From contig NZ_JAGIAS010000007.1 of the NCBI RefSeq assembly GCF_017744695.1, positions 124,001-188,000 on the forward strand: a DNA stretch of 64,000 nt, written 5' to 3'. Source of the DNA: Dyadobacter sp. (GTDB lineage Bacteria > Bacteroidota > Bacteroidia > Cytophagales > Spirosomataceae). Positions 43,657 to 51,646 of the stretch are shown piece after piece. Made by a program: the position numbers and the translations under genes. The notes beneath the pieces are model-generated. The model did no database searches and had not been told where the DNA came from. It saw nothing but the letters and a program-made list of their open reading frames with translations. Position 1 is the stretch's first letter, and each line of letters opens with the position of its first letter.

Positions 43657-43947
43657 CTATTTGCGAACCAGGGTGTAAAGTTTCCACAGGTAATCCCGGT
43701 TCACAATGCAGAATCGCACGAGGTTGCTCCGACCTCCGATTTCCAGCTTTTTGCTGATCCTCCGTTTATAATTTTCAATGCTTTTGGGCTCAATGACAAG
43801 GCATTTGGCTATTTCTGCGGTAGTTAGGCCATCTGCGATAAAGGATAATACGTCCCATTCGCGGTCTGTGAGTTGGAGGAGCTTCTGGTTGATCGACTGG
43901 CAATCGTCCGCCAGTAGTATGGAAGCTTTTTCTGATACAGGGGTCAT
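43657..43947 (-). CDS. stand-alone LuxR-type helix-turn-helix protein
   Basis: 96-aa protein consisting almost only of a LuxR/GerE DNA-binding domain: LTDREWDVLSFIADGLTTAE, IAKCLVIEPKSIENYKRRIS and KKLEIGGRSNLVRF. There is no intact sensor or receiver domain. The short N-terminal stretch KASILLADDCQSIN resembles the first strand of a response-regulator receiver (ILLADD), so the gene may be an internally deleted response regulator; this could be chance. A TAACTTTG promoter element lies 76 bases upstream, facing it. It is divergent from the 44159 secreted-protein gene and a plausible regulator of it. Confidence 0.8.
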   Translation of the reverse strand: MTPVSEKASILLADDCQSINQKLLQLTDREWDVLSFIADGLTTAEIAKCLVIEPKSIENYKRRISKKLEIGGRSNLVRFCIVNRDYLWKLYTLVRK

Positions 43948-44022
43948 GAATAGCGTGTTGACAGTGGTAGTTCTGATAGGATTTTAATCGCCATTATTAC
44001 GAAAGTCAATGATGACGAATGG

Positions 44023-44030
44023 CAAAGTTA
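44023..44030 (-). promoter_or_regulatory. candidate -7 promoter element for the LuxR-type gene
   Basis: The minus strand reads TAACTTTG, an exact TAnnTTTG match, 76 bases upstream of the LuxR-type ATG. The -33 region is T-rich without a clear TTTG, and a hairpin (44051-44073) sits just upstream. Confidence 0.42.
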
Positions 44031-44050
44031 TTTGTTTTATTAAAAATAAA

Positions 44051-44073
44051 AACCCCTCAATAATTGAGGTGTT
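44051..44073. repeat. inverted repeat in the divergent luxR/secreted-pair intergenic region
   Basis: Arms AACCCCTCAA (44051-44060) and TTGAGGTGTT (44064-44073) pair with one mismatch around a 3-base loop. Lying between two divergent genes, it could be an operator or, on the minus strand (T-rich beyond it), an attenuator-like hairpin. Confidence 0.45.
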
Positions 44074-44158
44074 TGGTGTAAATTTTTGATGGGTGAATGA
44101 AATAGGTGAAGTAAAATAGTAGATATAGTTTTACGGAAACTACTTTACTTATTTCGTT

Positions 44159-46096
44159 ATGCACACTCAGATTAATTTTGCCGGATATGTTCTGGCATGG
44201 TTGCTTTTGCTTAATGCAAATCACGTGATTGCAAATGGCGTTAAAGATGAAAATGAGACGGATATCGACCCGGTTTTATTTTCAATGTCTGCGGATCGGC
44301 CCGTGGTGAAGGTTGGCGAGGAGTTTTCGATCGATATTCACTGCGCGCTGCGTGATTTTTCAGGGCTCCGGCTGTTTATGGCGCCGCTGGACGGCGAGTT
44401 TGTTTTGAAGGTGGTCTTCCCGGATGGCTTTGTACAAACGGGTGGTAACTATTATCACCAGGTCTCCGGGAAACTCCTGCGACCGGGTGAGCGCGTGGCG
44501 TTCAGGCTTACCGGCAAGTTTATATCGAAGCCGCCTTCGGGAAAGTTTATGCTGCTACGCGGAACAAAGCGTTCGGCTGACATCGACCGGTTTCTTTACA
44601 GGGGAGAGCTGGCAATGGCGGTCGACGACCCGGAAATGGCAGCAAGTGCCTCGAAGCAAAATGCCGCCCAGGTTTTCAGCCAATGCCTCGAAGCAGAATC
44701 GATGTCCGGCGCCAATGGCCCTGTTACCAGCGACCCGAATGCTTCCAACGGCCAGACGCGCGGCGCTGAGAACCAGTTCAATCACTTCGTTGATTACACG
44801 GTGAATGCGCCTTCGGCGGGGCTTTATCAGGTTACGTTACGCTATTACTCGTCGGCGGCACCGGTGGTGAACGTGACGGTCAATGGCGGTAATGCGCAGA
44901 GTATTTCACTGCCGAATTCGGGGTCCTGGAATATTGCTTATACCGATTACACCTTCGCCGTGAACCTGAACGCGGGCGCATCGATCCTGAAAATAGCCGG
45001 TACAGGTGGCGGAAGTTGCCGTCAGGACAAGATTTGCGTCACAGGGGAAGGCCAGATGTGTCCTGTTTTGAGTAAGGTAAGGTTGCATTGGCGCACGGCT
45101 GATTTTAACCGCCTCAATGGAGCGAAAATTCAGGGATCGAACGACGGTTCGACCTGGACGGATATTTACACGATCGGGGTGAATGCGACGGGCAGCTGGC
45201 AGGAATTTACTTTTCCGAATGTAACGCCCTATCAGCACGTTCGATATGCAGCCAGCCCAATCGGCTACGGCGAGTTACGCGAGATCGAATTTTACGGCGG
45301 GGCTACCAAACTTTCAGGAACACCCTTTGGCTCCGAGCCGAATGTGGCTGCCATGGGCTGGCAATATGCCATTGATGGGACAGTAAACGCTTCATGGCAC
45401 GGTCAGTATGCGGGTGTTGGGGCACATGTGGGACCGAGCAATTTTGTAGGCTTGTCCATTGCCGGTTGTGCAACGACCTGTATTACACCTACTATTGTGC
45501 AAACGGCTGGAACGAATGTGTGCCCGGCGACCAGTCAGCAGGTAACATTGACGGCTTCGGGTTACTCGGGTAATGTGAGCTGGCTGTTAAATGGGTCGTC
45601 GGCAGGGAGCGGTACTGCCTTGACGACGGCCAATGCCGGTACTTACACCGCGCTGAGTAGTAATGGTAGCTGCACGAGCGGATTATCCCAATCATTCGCG
45701 GTGACACAGGCAGCGAATTGTGCCCCGCCTGCATTGGCTCCAAAGATTTCTTCGAGCGGTTTTCCTGAAATCCTCACTTTATCGATCGTTGCTGACCCTG
45801 CGAATCCCGGGGGTTGGTTATTAAGCGATGTCGGAACGGTGAGTTTGCCGGCCGGTTATGAGTGGTCCTATTTTATCGGCAGCAAATGGCTCAGAACGGG
45901 AGCCAATTTAACCAATGAACCCTGGCAGTCGGGTAGTCCGGGCAGAGTGGTGAAAATGGCAACGAAGATCGGGCTCGATACGCTCAACCGCTGGCCATGC
46001 CCTCCGGAAGGTTGTAACTACTATTATCAAAACGACGCTGTCGCACAACTCGCGCCGGGCGCGCGGGGAGGTCTCACCACTTTTATCTTTAACTGA
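44159..46096 (+). CDS. secreted multi-domain carbohydrate-binding-like protein
   Basis: 645-aa exported protein with signal peptide about 1-25. Domains read by eye: an N-terminal beta-sandwich (about 35-165: VKVGEEFSIDIHCALRDFSG); a CBM6-like module (about 172-300: CLEAESMSGA, HFVDYTVNAPSAGLYQVTLR, ASILKIAGTGGGSC); a discoidin/F5-8-like region (about 305-430: LNGAKIQGSNDGSTWTDIYT, REIEFYGG); an Ig-like Cys-paired module (about 440-525); and a C-terminal domain of unknown type (about 535-645). No T9SS tail is seen. It ends 2 bases before the next gene, so the pair is almost certainly co-expressed. Domain names are pattern-based; the role is probably glycan binding at the cell surface. Confidence 0.7.
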   Translation: MHTQINFAGYVLAWLLLLNANHVIANGVKDENETDIDPVLFSMSADRPVVKVGEEFSIDIHCALRDFSGLRLFMAPLDGEFVLKVVFPDGFVQTGGNYYHQVSGKLLRPGERVAFRLTGKFISKPPSGKFMLLRGTKRSADIDRFLYRGELAMAVDDPEMAASASKQNAAQVFSQCLEAESMSGANGPVTSDPNASNGQTRGAENQFNHFVDYTVNAPSAGLYQVTLRYYSSAAPVVNVTVNGGNAQSISLPNSGSWNIAYTDYTFAVNLNAGASILKIAGTGGGSCRQDKICVTGEGQMCPVLSKVRLHWRTADFNRLNGAKIQGSNDGSTWTDIYTIGVNATGSWQEFTFPNVTPYQHVRYAASPIGYGELREIEFYGGATKLSGTPFGSEPNVAAMGWQYAIDGTVNASWHGQYAGVGAHVGPSNFVGLSIAGCATTCITPTIVQTAGTNVCPATSQQVTLTASGYSGNVSWLLNGSSAGSGTALTTANAGTYTALSSNGSCTSGLSQSFAVTQAANCAPPALAPKISSSGFPEILTLSIVADPANPGGWLLSDVGTVSLPAGYEWSYFIGSKWLRTGANLTNEPWQSGSPGRVVKMATKIGLDTLNRWPCPPEGCNYYYQNDAVAQLAPGARGGLTTFIFN

Positions 46097-46098
46097 CC

Positions 46099-47622
46099 AT
46101 GAAAAAGCTGATTCTGCTTTGGGTGCTCCTGGGCGCCCCGACACTCCATGCCCAAACAATACCTGTCATTTTCAAAAATACCATTCCCTCCGGCTACGAC
46201 CCGACTTCGCAGGCACCCGGTTTTATGGAAGTGAGCCCGAACATTGTGATGCCGCCGGGGCATGTGCTCGTAAAACCGCCCACCAAGCAGTCGTACACAT
46301 GGGCGCAGACGTTCGCGAAGGGCGGCACACATTACAACCGCACGGAACTTGGCAACGAAGGCTCCCTGGCGACATTCAGGAGCACTTATCCCGACAAGGA
46401 ATACAATGGCGTTCCCACTATCCCAACGATATTTGGCCTGCCCTGTTCGGGGCCGGAAGAGTGGGTAGATGGCTATAACAAGAAATGCTGGCCCAACGGC
46501 CCGTTTACGGATGCGGAGGCCCGTGCAAAGGCGCACGAGATATGGAATAGCGGCAATGCATCCAATCTCTGGATCGGCGAAACGATGGAGAACTTCCCTT
46601 TTATGCCGGCCGACAAGTCGATGTGGCATTCATTCTATGATGAACTCGCGGGGCTTTACGAAGCGAAGAAGGCGCAGGACCAGAAGCCGTTTTTCCTTTG
46701 CCATAACTACTTTGCAACCGGCCCTTATTACTTGGGAAACACTTCCAAGACCCAAAACGACTGGGAAGTAATGTATACCCAGGACCCTTCGCAATGGCAG
46801 ATGAAGACGTGGTTTCACCCCGGCGGGACATTATCGCGTACCAACACCATAATGGAAGGTATTTACTTCGGAGCATTCGACCTTAATCCGGGCCAGGCGA
46901 TGAATACGCTCTTCTGCATGGAGCTTTGGCAAAAACTCGGCAAATACACCGGGATGTTTTTCTATAACCACCACGAATGGGCGCCGGAGTCGTTTCCCGA
47001 CAAGGTTACGTTCCCGGAAGGCACATTTTTCCGCGCCGACAAACCGGTGCATGACCCTGCATTTCAGATTCTCATGGGTTTTCTGGCCCACGAGTACGGC
47101 AATATTTTTGTGGATTGGGGTACGTTCCTGAAACAGCCGGCCAGCAAGAAACCCATCGGGTATTATCAACCGGTGCATCAGAGCATGGATTACTGGCGGC
47201 CCAATGCGGGCGGCCCAGCGACGTTTCCCTATTACTACCAGTTAGGTGTCGGTTTGCCGCCGCAGGACTTTTATTCACCGTTGGCGGTCAGCAGTGATTA
47301 CAGCTATTTCGGGAATTTATTGTGGATGCAAACGGGCGGGAACGTCGCAGGCGGGACGCCGTATTATTGTTCCTATCGCCTCGATGGCAATGCGTGGATC
47401 GACCGGAAAGTATCTGGCTGCGACATTGTGAGTGCTTATTTTGCCAAAAGAGGCATTGCGCGGTGCCGTATTTCAGGCAACAAGATGATCCTGTATTACT
47501 TCAATATGTATGCGGATAATCTCCGTCACACCATCGAGATCAAGCATCCGACCAATCCGGCTAAAAGTTACACCGGAACAGTTTGCGGAAACGGTATCCA
47601 CGTGGTGTTGCTGGATATTTAG
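46099..47622 (+). CDS. secreted protein of unknown family, possibly glycoside-hydrolase-like
   Basis: 507-aa protein with signal peptide MKKLILLWVLLGAPTLHAQ. I do not recognise the family. Many aromatic and acidic residues occur in TIM-barrel-like blocks: WIGETMENFPFMPADKSMWH, ALFCHNYFATGPYY-like stretches, MFFYNHHEWAPESFP, LAHEYGNIFVDWGTF. Candidate acids lie in GETMEN, HEWAPE and HEYGN. A C-terminal beta-sandwich (about 395-507) contains CSYRLDGNAWIDRKVSGCDI. This resembles a secreted glycosidase with an accessory domain, but no catalytic signature is secure. It starts 2 bases after the binding-protein gene; its stop overlaps the stop of the convergent GT2 gene. Confidence 0.62.
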   Translation: MKKLILLWVLLGAPTLHAQTIPVIFKNTIPSGYDPTSQAPGFMEVSPNIVMPPGHVLVKPPTKQSYTWAQTFAKGGTHYNRTELGNEGSLATFRSTYPDKEYNGVPTIPTIFGLPCSGPEEWVDGYNKKCWPNGPFTDAEARAKAHEIWNSGNASNLWIGETMENFPFMPADKSMWHSFYDELAGLYEAKKAQDQKPFFLCHNYFATGPYYLGNTSKTQNDWEVMYTQDPSQWQMKTWFHPGGTLSRTNTIMEGIYFGAFDLNPGQAMNTLFCMELWQKLGKYTGMFFYNHHEWAPESFPDKVTFPEGTFFRADKPVHDPAFQILMGFLAHEYGNIFVDWGTFLKQPASKKPIGYYQPVHQSMDYWRPNAGGPATFPYYYQLGVGLPPQDFYSPLAVSSDYSYFGNLLWMQTGGNVAGGTPYYCSYRLDGNAWIDRKVSGCDIVSAYFAKRGIARCRISGNKMILYYFNMYADNLRHTIEIKHPTNPAKSYTGTVCGNGIHVVLLDI

Positions 47623-48329
47623 CTTCCCAACCCGTAACGCACGATGCAGTACAGCGCCCGGAAACCATCTTTCCAGTTGATCTTCTTGCCTTCGTCGTAG
47701 GTGCGGCCGTAGTAGGAAACGCCCACTTCGTAAATGCGTATTTTGGGGATTTTGGAGATTTTGGCTGTCACTTCCGGCTCGAAGCCGAAGCGGTTCTCGA
47801 CCAGTTTCAGGCCTTTCAGTAAGTCGGCCCGGAAGAGTTTGTAGCATGTTTCCATGTCCGTCAGGTTGAGGTTGGTAAACATGTTGCTCAGGAACGTCAG
47901 GAATTTGTTCCCGATGGTATGCCAGAAAAAAAGGATGCGGTGTGGTCTTCCGCCCATGAAGCGGGAGCCATACACCACATCCGCATATCCTTCGATAACC
48001 GGTTTTAGCAATATATTGAATTCCTGGGGATCGTATTCAAGATCGGCGTCCTGGACGATAATGTAGTCGCCCGTAGCGCGGCGGATGCCTGTGTGCAATG
48101 CCGCCCCTTTCCCCTGGTTGTATTCATGCCGGAAGTAAGCTACTTCCAGCTCAGGATTCTCTTCTATGAATTTTTTAGCAACTGCCTCCGTATTGTCGGC
48201 AGAACAGTCATTTACAATTACAATCTCCTTTTGAAAATTACCTATCAGGTCAACGGATTTGAGTTTATCCAGTACATTTCGGATTGTCTTTTCTTCATTG
48301 TAGGCAGGAACGATAACCGATAATTTCAT
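47619..48329 (-). CDS. glycosyltransferase family 2 (dolichyl-phosphate-mannose synthase-like)
   Basis: 236-aa cytosolic-face GT-A enzyme of the DPM1/polyprenyl-phosphate sugar transferase type. It has the start VIVPAYNEEKTIRNVLDKL, NDCSADNTEAV, GKGAALHTGIRRATGDYIIV and the metal-binding QDADLEYDP (DxD-like). There is no C-terminal membrane helix pair. It would charge polyprenyl phosphate with a sugar (often mannose) that GT-C membrane enzymes then use, fitting the GT-C-like genes nearby. It follows the ROK kinase gene by 59 bases on the same strand; its stop overlaps the stop of the 46099 gene by 4 bases. Confidence 0.88.
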   Translation of the reverse strand: MKLSVIVPAYNEEKTIRNVLDKLKSVDLIGNFQKEIVIVNDCSADNTEAVAKKFIEENPELEVAYFRHEYNQGKGAALHTGIRRATGDYIIVQDADLEYDPQEFNILLKPVIEGYADVVYGSRFMGGRPHRILFFWHTIGNKFLTFLSNMFTNLNLTDMETCYKLFRADLLKGLKLVENRFGFEPEVTAKISKIPKIRIYEVGVSYYGRTYDEGKKINWKDGFRALYCIVRYGLGS

Positions 48330-48388
48330 CAGGGAAAGATATAGTGAGACTGTTTAAGAGTGAATCGTTATTGTTTCGGGGTTATTCG

Positions 48389-49297
48389 TTATTCAAAACA
48401 CAAAGAAGCTGCTCCAAGCAGTCCGGCGTCGTTAGCGAGCGTTGCGCGTTTGATATTGATTGTTTTCAGGTAGTAAGGCGTCAGCCAGTACTTGAAACGA
48501 TCGTTAATAGCCGGCAAAATAAACTCAAATGAGGCAGAAATACCACCACCGATCAAAATTGTTGTGATATCGAGTATCCGGATCATCGAAACAAGCCCTT
48601 CGCCCAGCAGGTAACCCATCTCATGGAAAACCGCTTTCGCGAGCTCGTCGCCCGCCGAAGCTGCTGCTACCAGGCCGGTTGTTGAAATCGTGCCGTCGGC
48701 AGGAAGTTGGGTAGTGCCGGTGTAAGCTGCGCGCATTGCATTAGCCATGTCAAGCAGTTCTTTTTTACCGATGTTGCGTTCGAGCACTTTTCCGTTTTTG
48801 GAAGGGACGTGGCCTGGCTCCATGGCATTACCGCCACCGCCTTTGAACACCTTCTTGTCGATAATCGCCGCGCCGCCGATGCCGGTGCCGAGGGTTACGA
48901 AAATGTAATCTTCCGGGAGTTTGTCTTCCCCAAAATAATATTCACCCAAAGCAGCCGCATTGGCGTCGTTTTCCAGGTAAAAATCATGTTGCGGAAACCG
49001 TGCTTTCAAATCCGGAACAATGGTGATCCCGTCGATTTCGGGGATCGCCGTAATTTCGATCAGCGTGGTTCTGTCGCGGGAAATGAGTCCCGGAACACCG
49101 ATCCCTACTTTTTTTACTTCGGGATATTCAACGAGTTGGAGAGCAATTGCATCGCCTAATCTGTCAATAAAATGCCCTGAGCTGCGCCAGCTGGCAGTAT
49201 CGTGACTGTAAAAATTTGAGATTCTTCCATCCGTAGCGTCAACGATCCCCATTTTTACGTTAGTACCGCCCACGTCTATACCGAGGTATTGTTCCAT
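48389..49297 (-). CDS. ROK family sugar kinase lacking the ROK zinc motif
   Basis: 302-aa ASKHA kinase. The phosphate loop GIDVGGTNVKMGIVD (6-20), ENDANAAALGEYYFG with catalytic Asp111, and TLGTGIGGAAI (about 135) are intact. After the conserved EPGH (160-163), where ROK proteins normally carry a zinc-binding CxCGxxGC cluster, this protein reads VPSKNGKVLERN with no cysteine at all. A glucokinase-like role is likely but not proven. It is the middle gene of a minus-strand run (SDR, ROK, GT2). Confidence 0.86.
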   Translation of the reverse strand: MEQYLGIDVGGTNVKMGIVDATDGRISNFYSHDTASWRSSGHFIDRLGDAIALQLVEYPEVKKVGIGVPGLISRDRTTLIEITAIPEIDGITIVPDLKARFPQHDFYLENDANAAALGEYYFGEDKLPEDYIFVTLGTGIGGAAIIDKKVFKGGGGNAMEPGHVPSKNGKVLERNIGKKELLDMANAMRAAYTGTTQLPADGTISTTGLVAAASAGDELAKAVFHEMGYLLGEGLVSMIRILDITTILIGGGISASFEFILPAINDRFKYWLTPYYLKTINIKRATLANDAGLLGAASLCFE

Positions 49298-49371
49298 GAA
49301 ATGAAAATATGGGTTTAATAAATAATTTTAAAAATGCGGCAATTTAGTAAAATTGCTCTATTGTTCACTCA

Positions 49372-50082
49372 TTAATCCAAATCTCCCAACTGCGGGCGGA
49401 TCAAAATTTCTTCGACCACTGCCCTGGGAGACAATGCATACGCGGCCCAGATTGATTCGGCCACGTCGCCGGAATCCATAAAACGATCCTCGGGCAGGTC
49501 GGTGCCCTTCCAGCTGTCGGTGTAAGTCGCGCCGGGTAGAATAGCCGTTACACGCACTTTGTAGGGCTTCATTTCCTCACGCAGTACTTTGGTCATCCCA
49601 TACAATGCGAACTTCGAAATGCAGTAAGAGCCGCCATTCGGATAGGCGATAATGCTGGCCGTGGAGCAAATGGTGAAGATATGGCCCTTTTTCTGCTCCA
49701 TCATACCCGGCAAAAGGCCGCGGGTAAGGTGGTAGGCGCTATACAGGTTGGTCTCCATCGTTTTTTCCAGCGTACCCTCCGTTTCATTATGGACCTGCCC
49801 CGGAATAAATACGCCGGTATTGTTGATAAGTACCTCCACCGGTGAGTTATGTTTGTGGATAAATGCGATGAAAGCATCCACATCGGCCCTTACCGAAAGG
49901 TCGGCCGTTAAATAAGTCAGTTTTGATTGGGGAAAACTTTCGCTGAATGTTTGTTGCAGTGCGAGCAGGTCGCTCTCGTTTCTTGCGCAGGTAATTACAT
50001 CGAAGCCTTGTGCTAAAAATTTTTCTATCGCTGCCCTTCCGATCCCTTTTGTTCCACCGGTTACAACCGCTAATGGATTCAT
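49372..50082 (-). CDS. SDR family oxidoreductase
   Basis: 236-aa classical short-chain dehydrogenase with TGGTKGIGRAAIE (8-20), NNTG (87-90, usually NNAG) and catalytic Ser140, Tyr153 and Lys157 (YCISK). TCARNESDL after beta-2 suggests an NADPH preference (Arg). The substrate is unknown. First gene of the run with the ROK kinase (74-base gap), and divergent from mlaE with only 62 bases between, so the two promoters must be close together. Confidence 0.88.
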   Translation of the reverse strand: MNPLAVVTGGTKGIGRAAIEKFLAQGFDVITCARNESDLLALQQTFSESFPQSKLTYLTADLSVRADVDAFIAFIHKHNSPVEVLINNTGVFIPGQVHNETEGTLEKTMETNLYSAYHLTRGLLPGMMEQKKGHIFTICSTASIIAYPNGGSYCISKFALYGMTKVLREEMKPYKVRVTAILPGATYTDSWKGTDLPEDRFMDSGDVAESIWAAYALSPRAVVEEILIRPQLGDLD

Positions 50083-50144
50083 TTTTCTGATTACTTCTTT
50101 TTTTGCCTAATTTTCCCGAAAATATTGAATACAATTAAGATATC

Positions 50145-50873
50145 ATGTCTGTAATCGGTAAATACTTCATTTTTTTAGGGACGCTGTTCGGGAAGGGCGA
50201 GAAATTATCGGTTTACTGGCGGAGGCTGATGGAGGAATGCGTGGGCATCGGTGTCAGCTCGATCTTCATCGTTGCGATCGTATCCACATTCATTGGTGCG
50301 GTGTCTTGTATTCAGACGGCCTACAACCTGGTTAGCCCCATCATCCCTATTTCCACAGTGGCATTGATTGTGCGTGATATGGAAATCCTCGAACTCGCAC
50401 CGACCATTACCTGTATCGTACTGGCCGGAAAAGTAGGGTCCAATATCGCCAGTGAACTGGGTACCATGCGCATTACCGAGCAGATCGACGCGCTGGAAGT
50501 AATGGGAATCAATTCTTCGTCCTATCTGGTGCTTCCGAAAGTTGTGGCTGCGATGCTCACATTCCCGATGCTCGTCATTTTCTCCGCATTCCTGGGCATT
50601 TTTGGCGGCTACCTCGCCGGCACGCTTACGGGCGTGATTACCGAACGCGATTATTTATACGGTATCCGCGATTCCTTTGTACCCTACAATATATTTTTCA
50701 TGTGTGTGAAACCCTTCGTTTTCGGCTTCCTGATCGCTTCGATTTCTTCTTTCAAGGGATTTTTTACCTCTGGCGGTGCGTTGGAAGTGGGTAAGGCCAG
50801 CACACAGGCGGTGACCAACAGTTGTATTTCCATCCTCATCGCCGATTACTTGCTCGCGCAGCTGCTTTTGTAA
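50145..50873 (+). CDS. mlaE: MlaE-type ABC transporter permease
   Basis: 242-aa inner-membrane permease of the MlaE/YrbE family, moving phospholipids between the inner membrane and an MCE-family periplasmic partner. About five or six hydrophobic helices. The signature ELAPTITCIVLAGKVGSNIASELGTMRITEQIDALEVMGIN is split across the cytosolic coupling region, and SSFKGFFTSGGALEVGKAST is also typical. It is followed 21 bases later by its ATPase gene. No MCE/MlaD gene is linked. Confidence 0.93.
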   Translation: MSVIGKYFIFLGTLFGKGEKLSVYWRRLMEECVGIGVSSIFIVAIVSTFIGAVSCIQTAYNLVSPIIPISTVALIVRDMEILELAPTITCIVLAGKVGSNIASELGTMRITEQIDALEVMGINSSSYLVLPKVVAAMLTFPMLVIFSAFLGIFGGYLAGTLTGVITERDYLYGIRDSFVPYNIFFMCVKPFVFGFLIASISSFKGFFTSGGALEVGKASTQAVTNSCISILIADYLLAQLLL

Positions 50874-50894
50874 GCGTTCTCAACCGGACACAAA

Positions 50895-51641
50895 ATGATT
50901 GAAATCAATAATATCTCGAAGGCATTCAACGGTAAGGAAGTTTTAAAGGGGATTTCGGCCCAGTTTCAGAAAGGGGAAACGAACCTGATCATCGGCGGCA
51001 GCGGCACAGGTAAAAGTGTATTGCTCAAATGCATGATCGGTCTCGTGAAACCCGACCAGGGCAATGTGCTGTACAACGGCCGCGATTTTTACCATTGCGA
51101 CAAAGATACCCAGCAGTCGATCCGGCGGGAAATGGGCGTACTGTTTCAGGGCGGGGCATTGTTTGATTCCAAAACGGTGGAGGAAAACGTGCGCTTTCCG
51201 TTGGATATGCTTACGACCCAATCGCCGGAAGAAAAACGGGAACGTGTCGCATTCTGTCTGCAAAGGGTGGGGTTGGAACAGGCTGCGAAACGGATGCCTT
51301 CGGAAATTAGCGGCGGGATGAAAAAGCGCGTCGGGATTGCAAGGGCCATTGTGATGAACCCGGCTTACCTGTTCTGCGACGAACCCAACTCCGGCCTGGA
51401 CCCGCTTACATCGGTGAAAATCGACGAGCTGATCAAAGAGATTACCGAAGAATACAAGATCACCACTATCATCATCACCCACGATATGAACTCGGTGATG
51501 GAGATCGGGCAGAATATCATGTTCCTTTATCAGGGAAACAAGCTCTGGGAAGGTGTGAATACGGACATTACCAAAACCGACGTGCCCGAATTGAAAGAGT
51601 TCCTTTTCTCCAATAAGTTGCTGCGCGAAATGCAGGAATAG
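50895..51641 (+). CDS. mlaF: MlaF-type ABC transporter ATP-binding protein
   Basis: 248-aa ATPase pairing with the MlaE-type permease. Walker A GGSGTGKS (34-41), Q-loop VLFQGGALFD, signature EISGGMKKRVGIARAI, Walker B YLFCDEPNSGLDP and H-loop ITHDM are all intact. The C-terminal extension IMFLYQGNKLWEGVNTDITK matches MlaF subunits. It ends 5 bases before the convergent flippase gene. Together with mlaE it would drive lipid trafficking for outer-membrane asymmetry; the MlaD, MlaC and MlaA partners are not in the window. Confidence 0.94.
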   Translation: MIEINNISKAFNGKEVLKGISAQFQKGETNLIIGGSGTGKSVLLKCMIGLVKPDQGNVLYNGRDFYHCDKDTQQSIRREMGVLFQGGALFDSKTVEENVRFPLDMLTTQSPEEKRERVAFCLQRVGLEQAAKRMPSEISGGMKKRVGIARAIVMNPAYLFCDEPNSGLDPLTSVKIDELIKEITEEYKITTIIITHDMNSVMEIGQNIMFLYQGNKLWEGVNTDITKTDVPELKEFLFSNKLLREMQE

Positions 51642-51646
51642 GCCTT

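Noticed and set aside
46099..47622. Assignment of the secreted partner protein to a specific glycoside hydrolase family
   Set aside because: Candidate acids and aromatic blocks are visible, but no family signature could be matched by eye; only the broad resemblance is kept.
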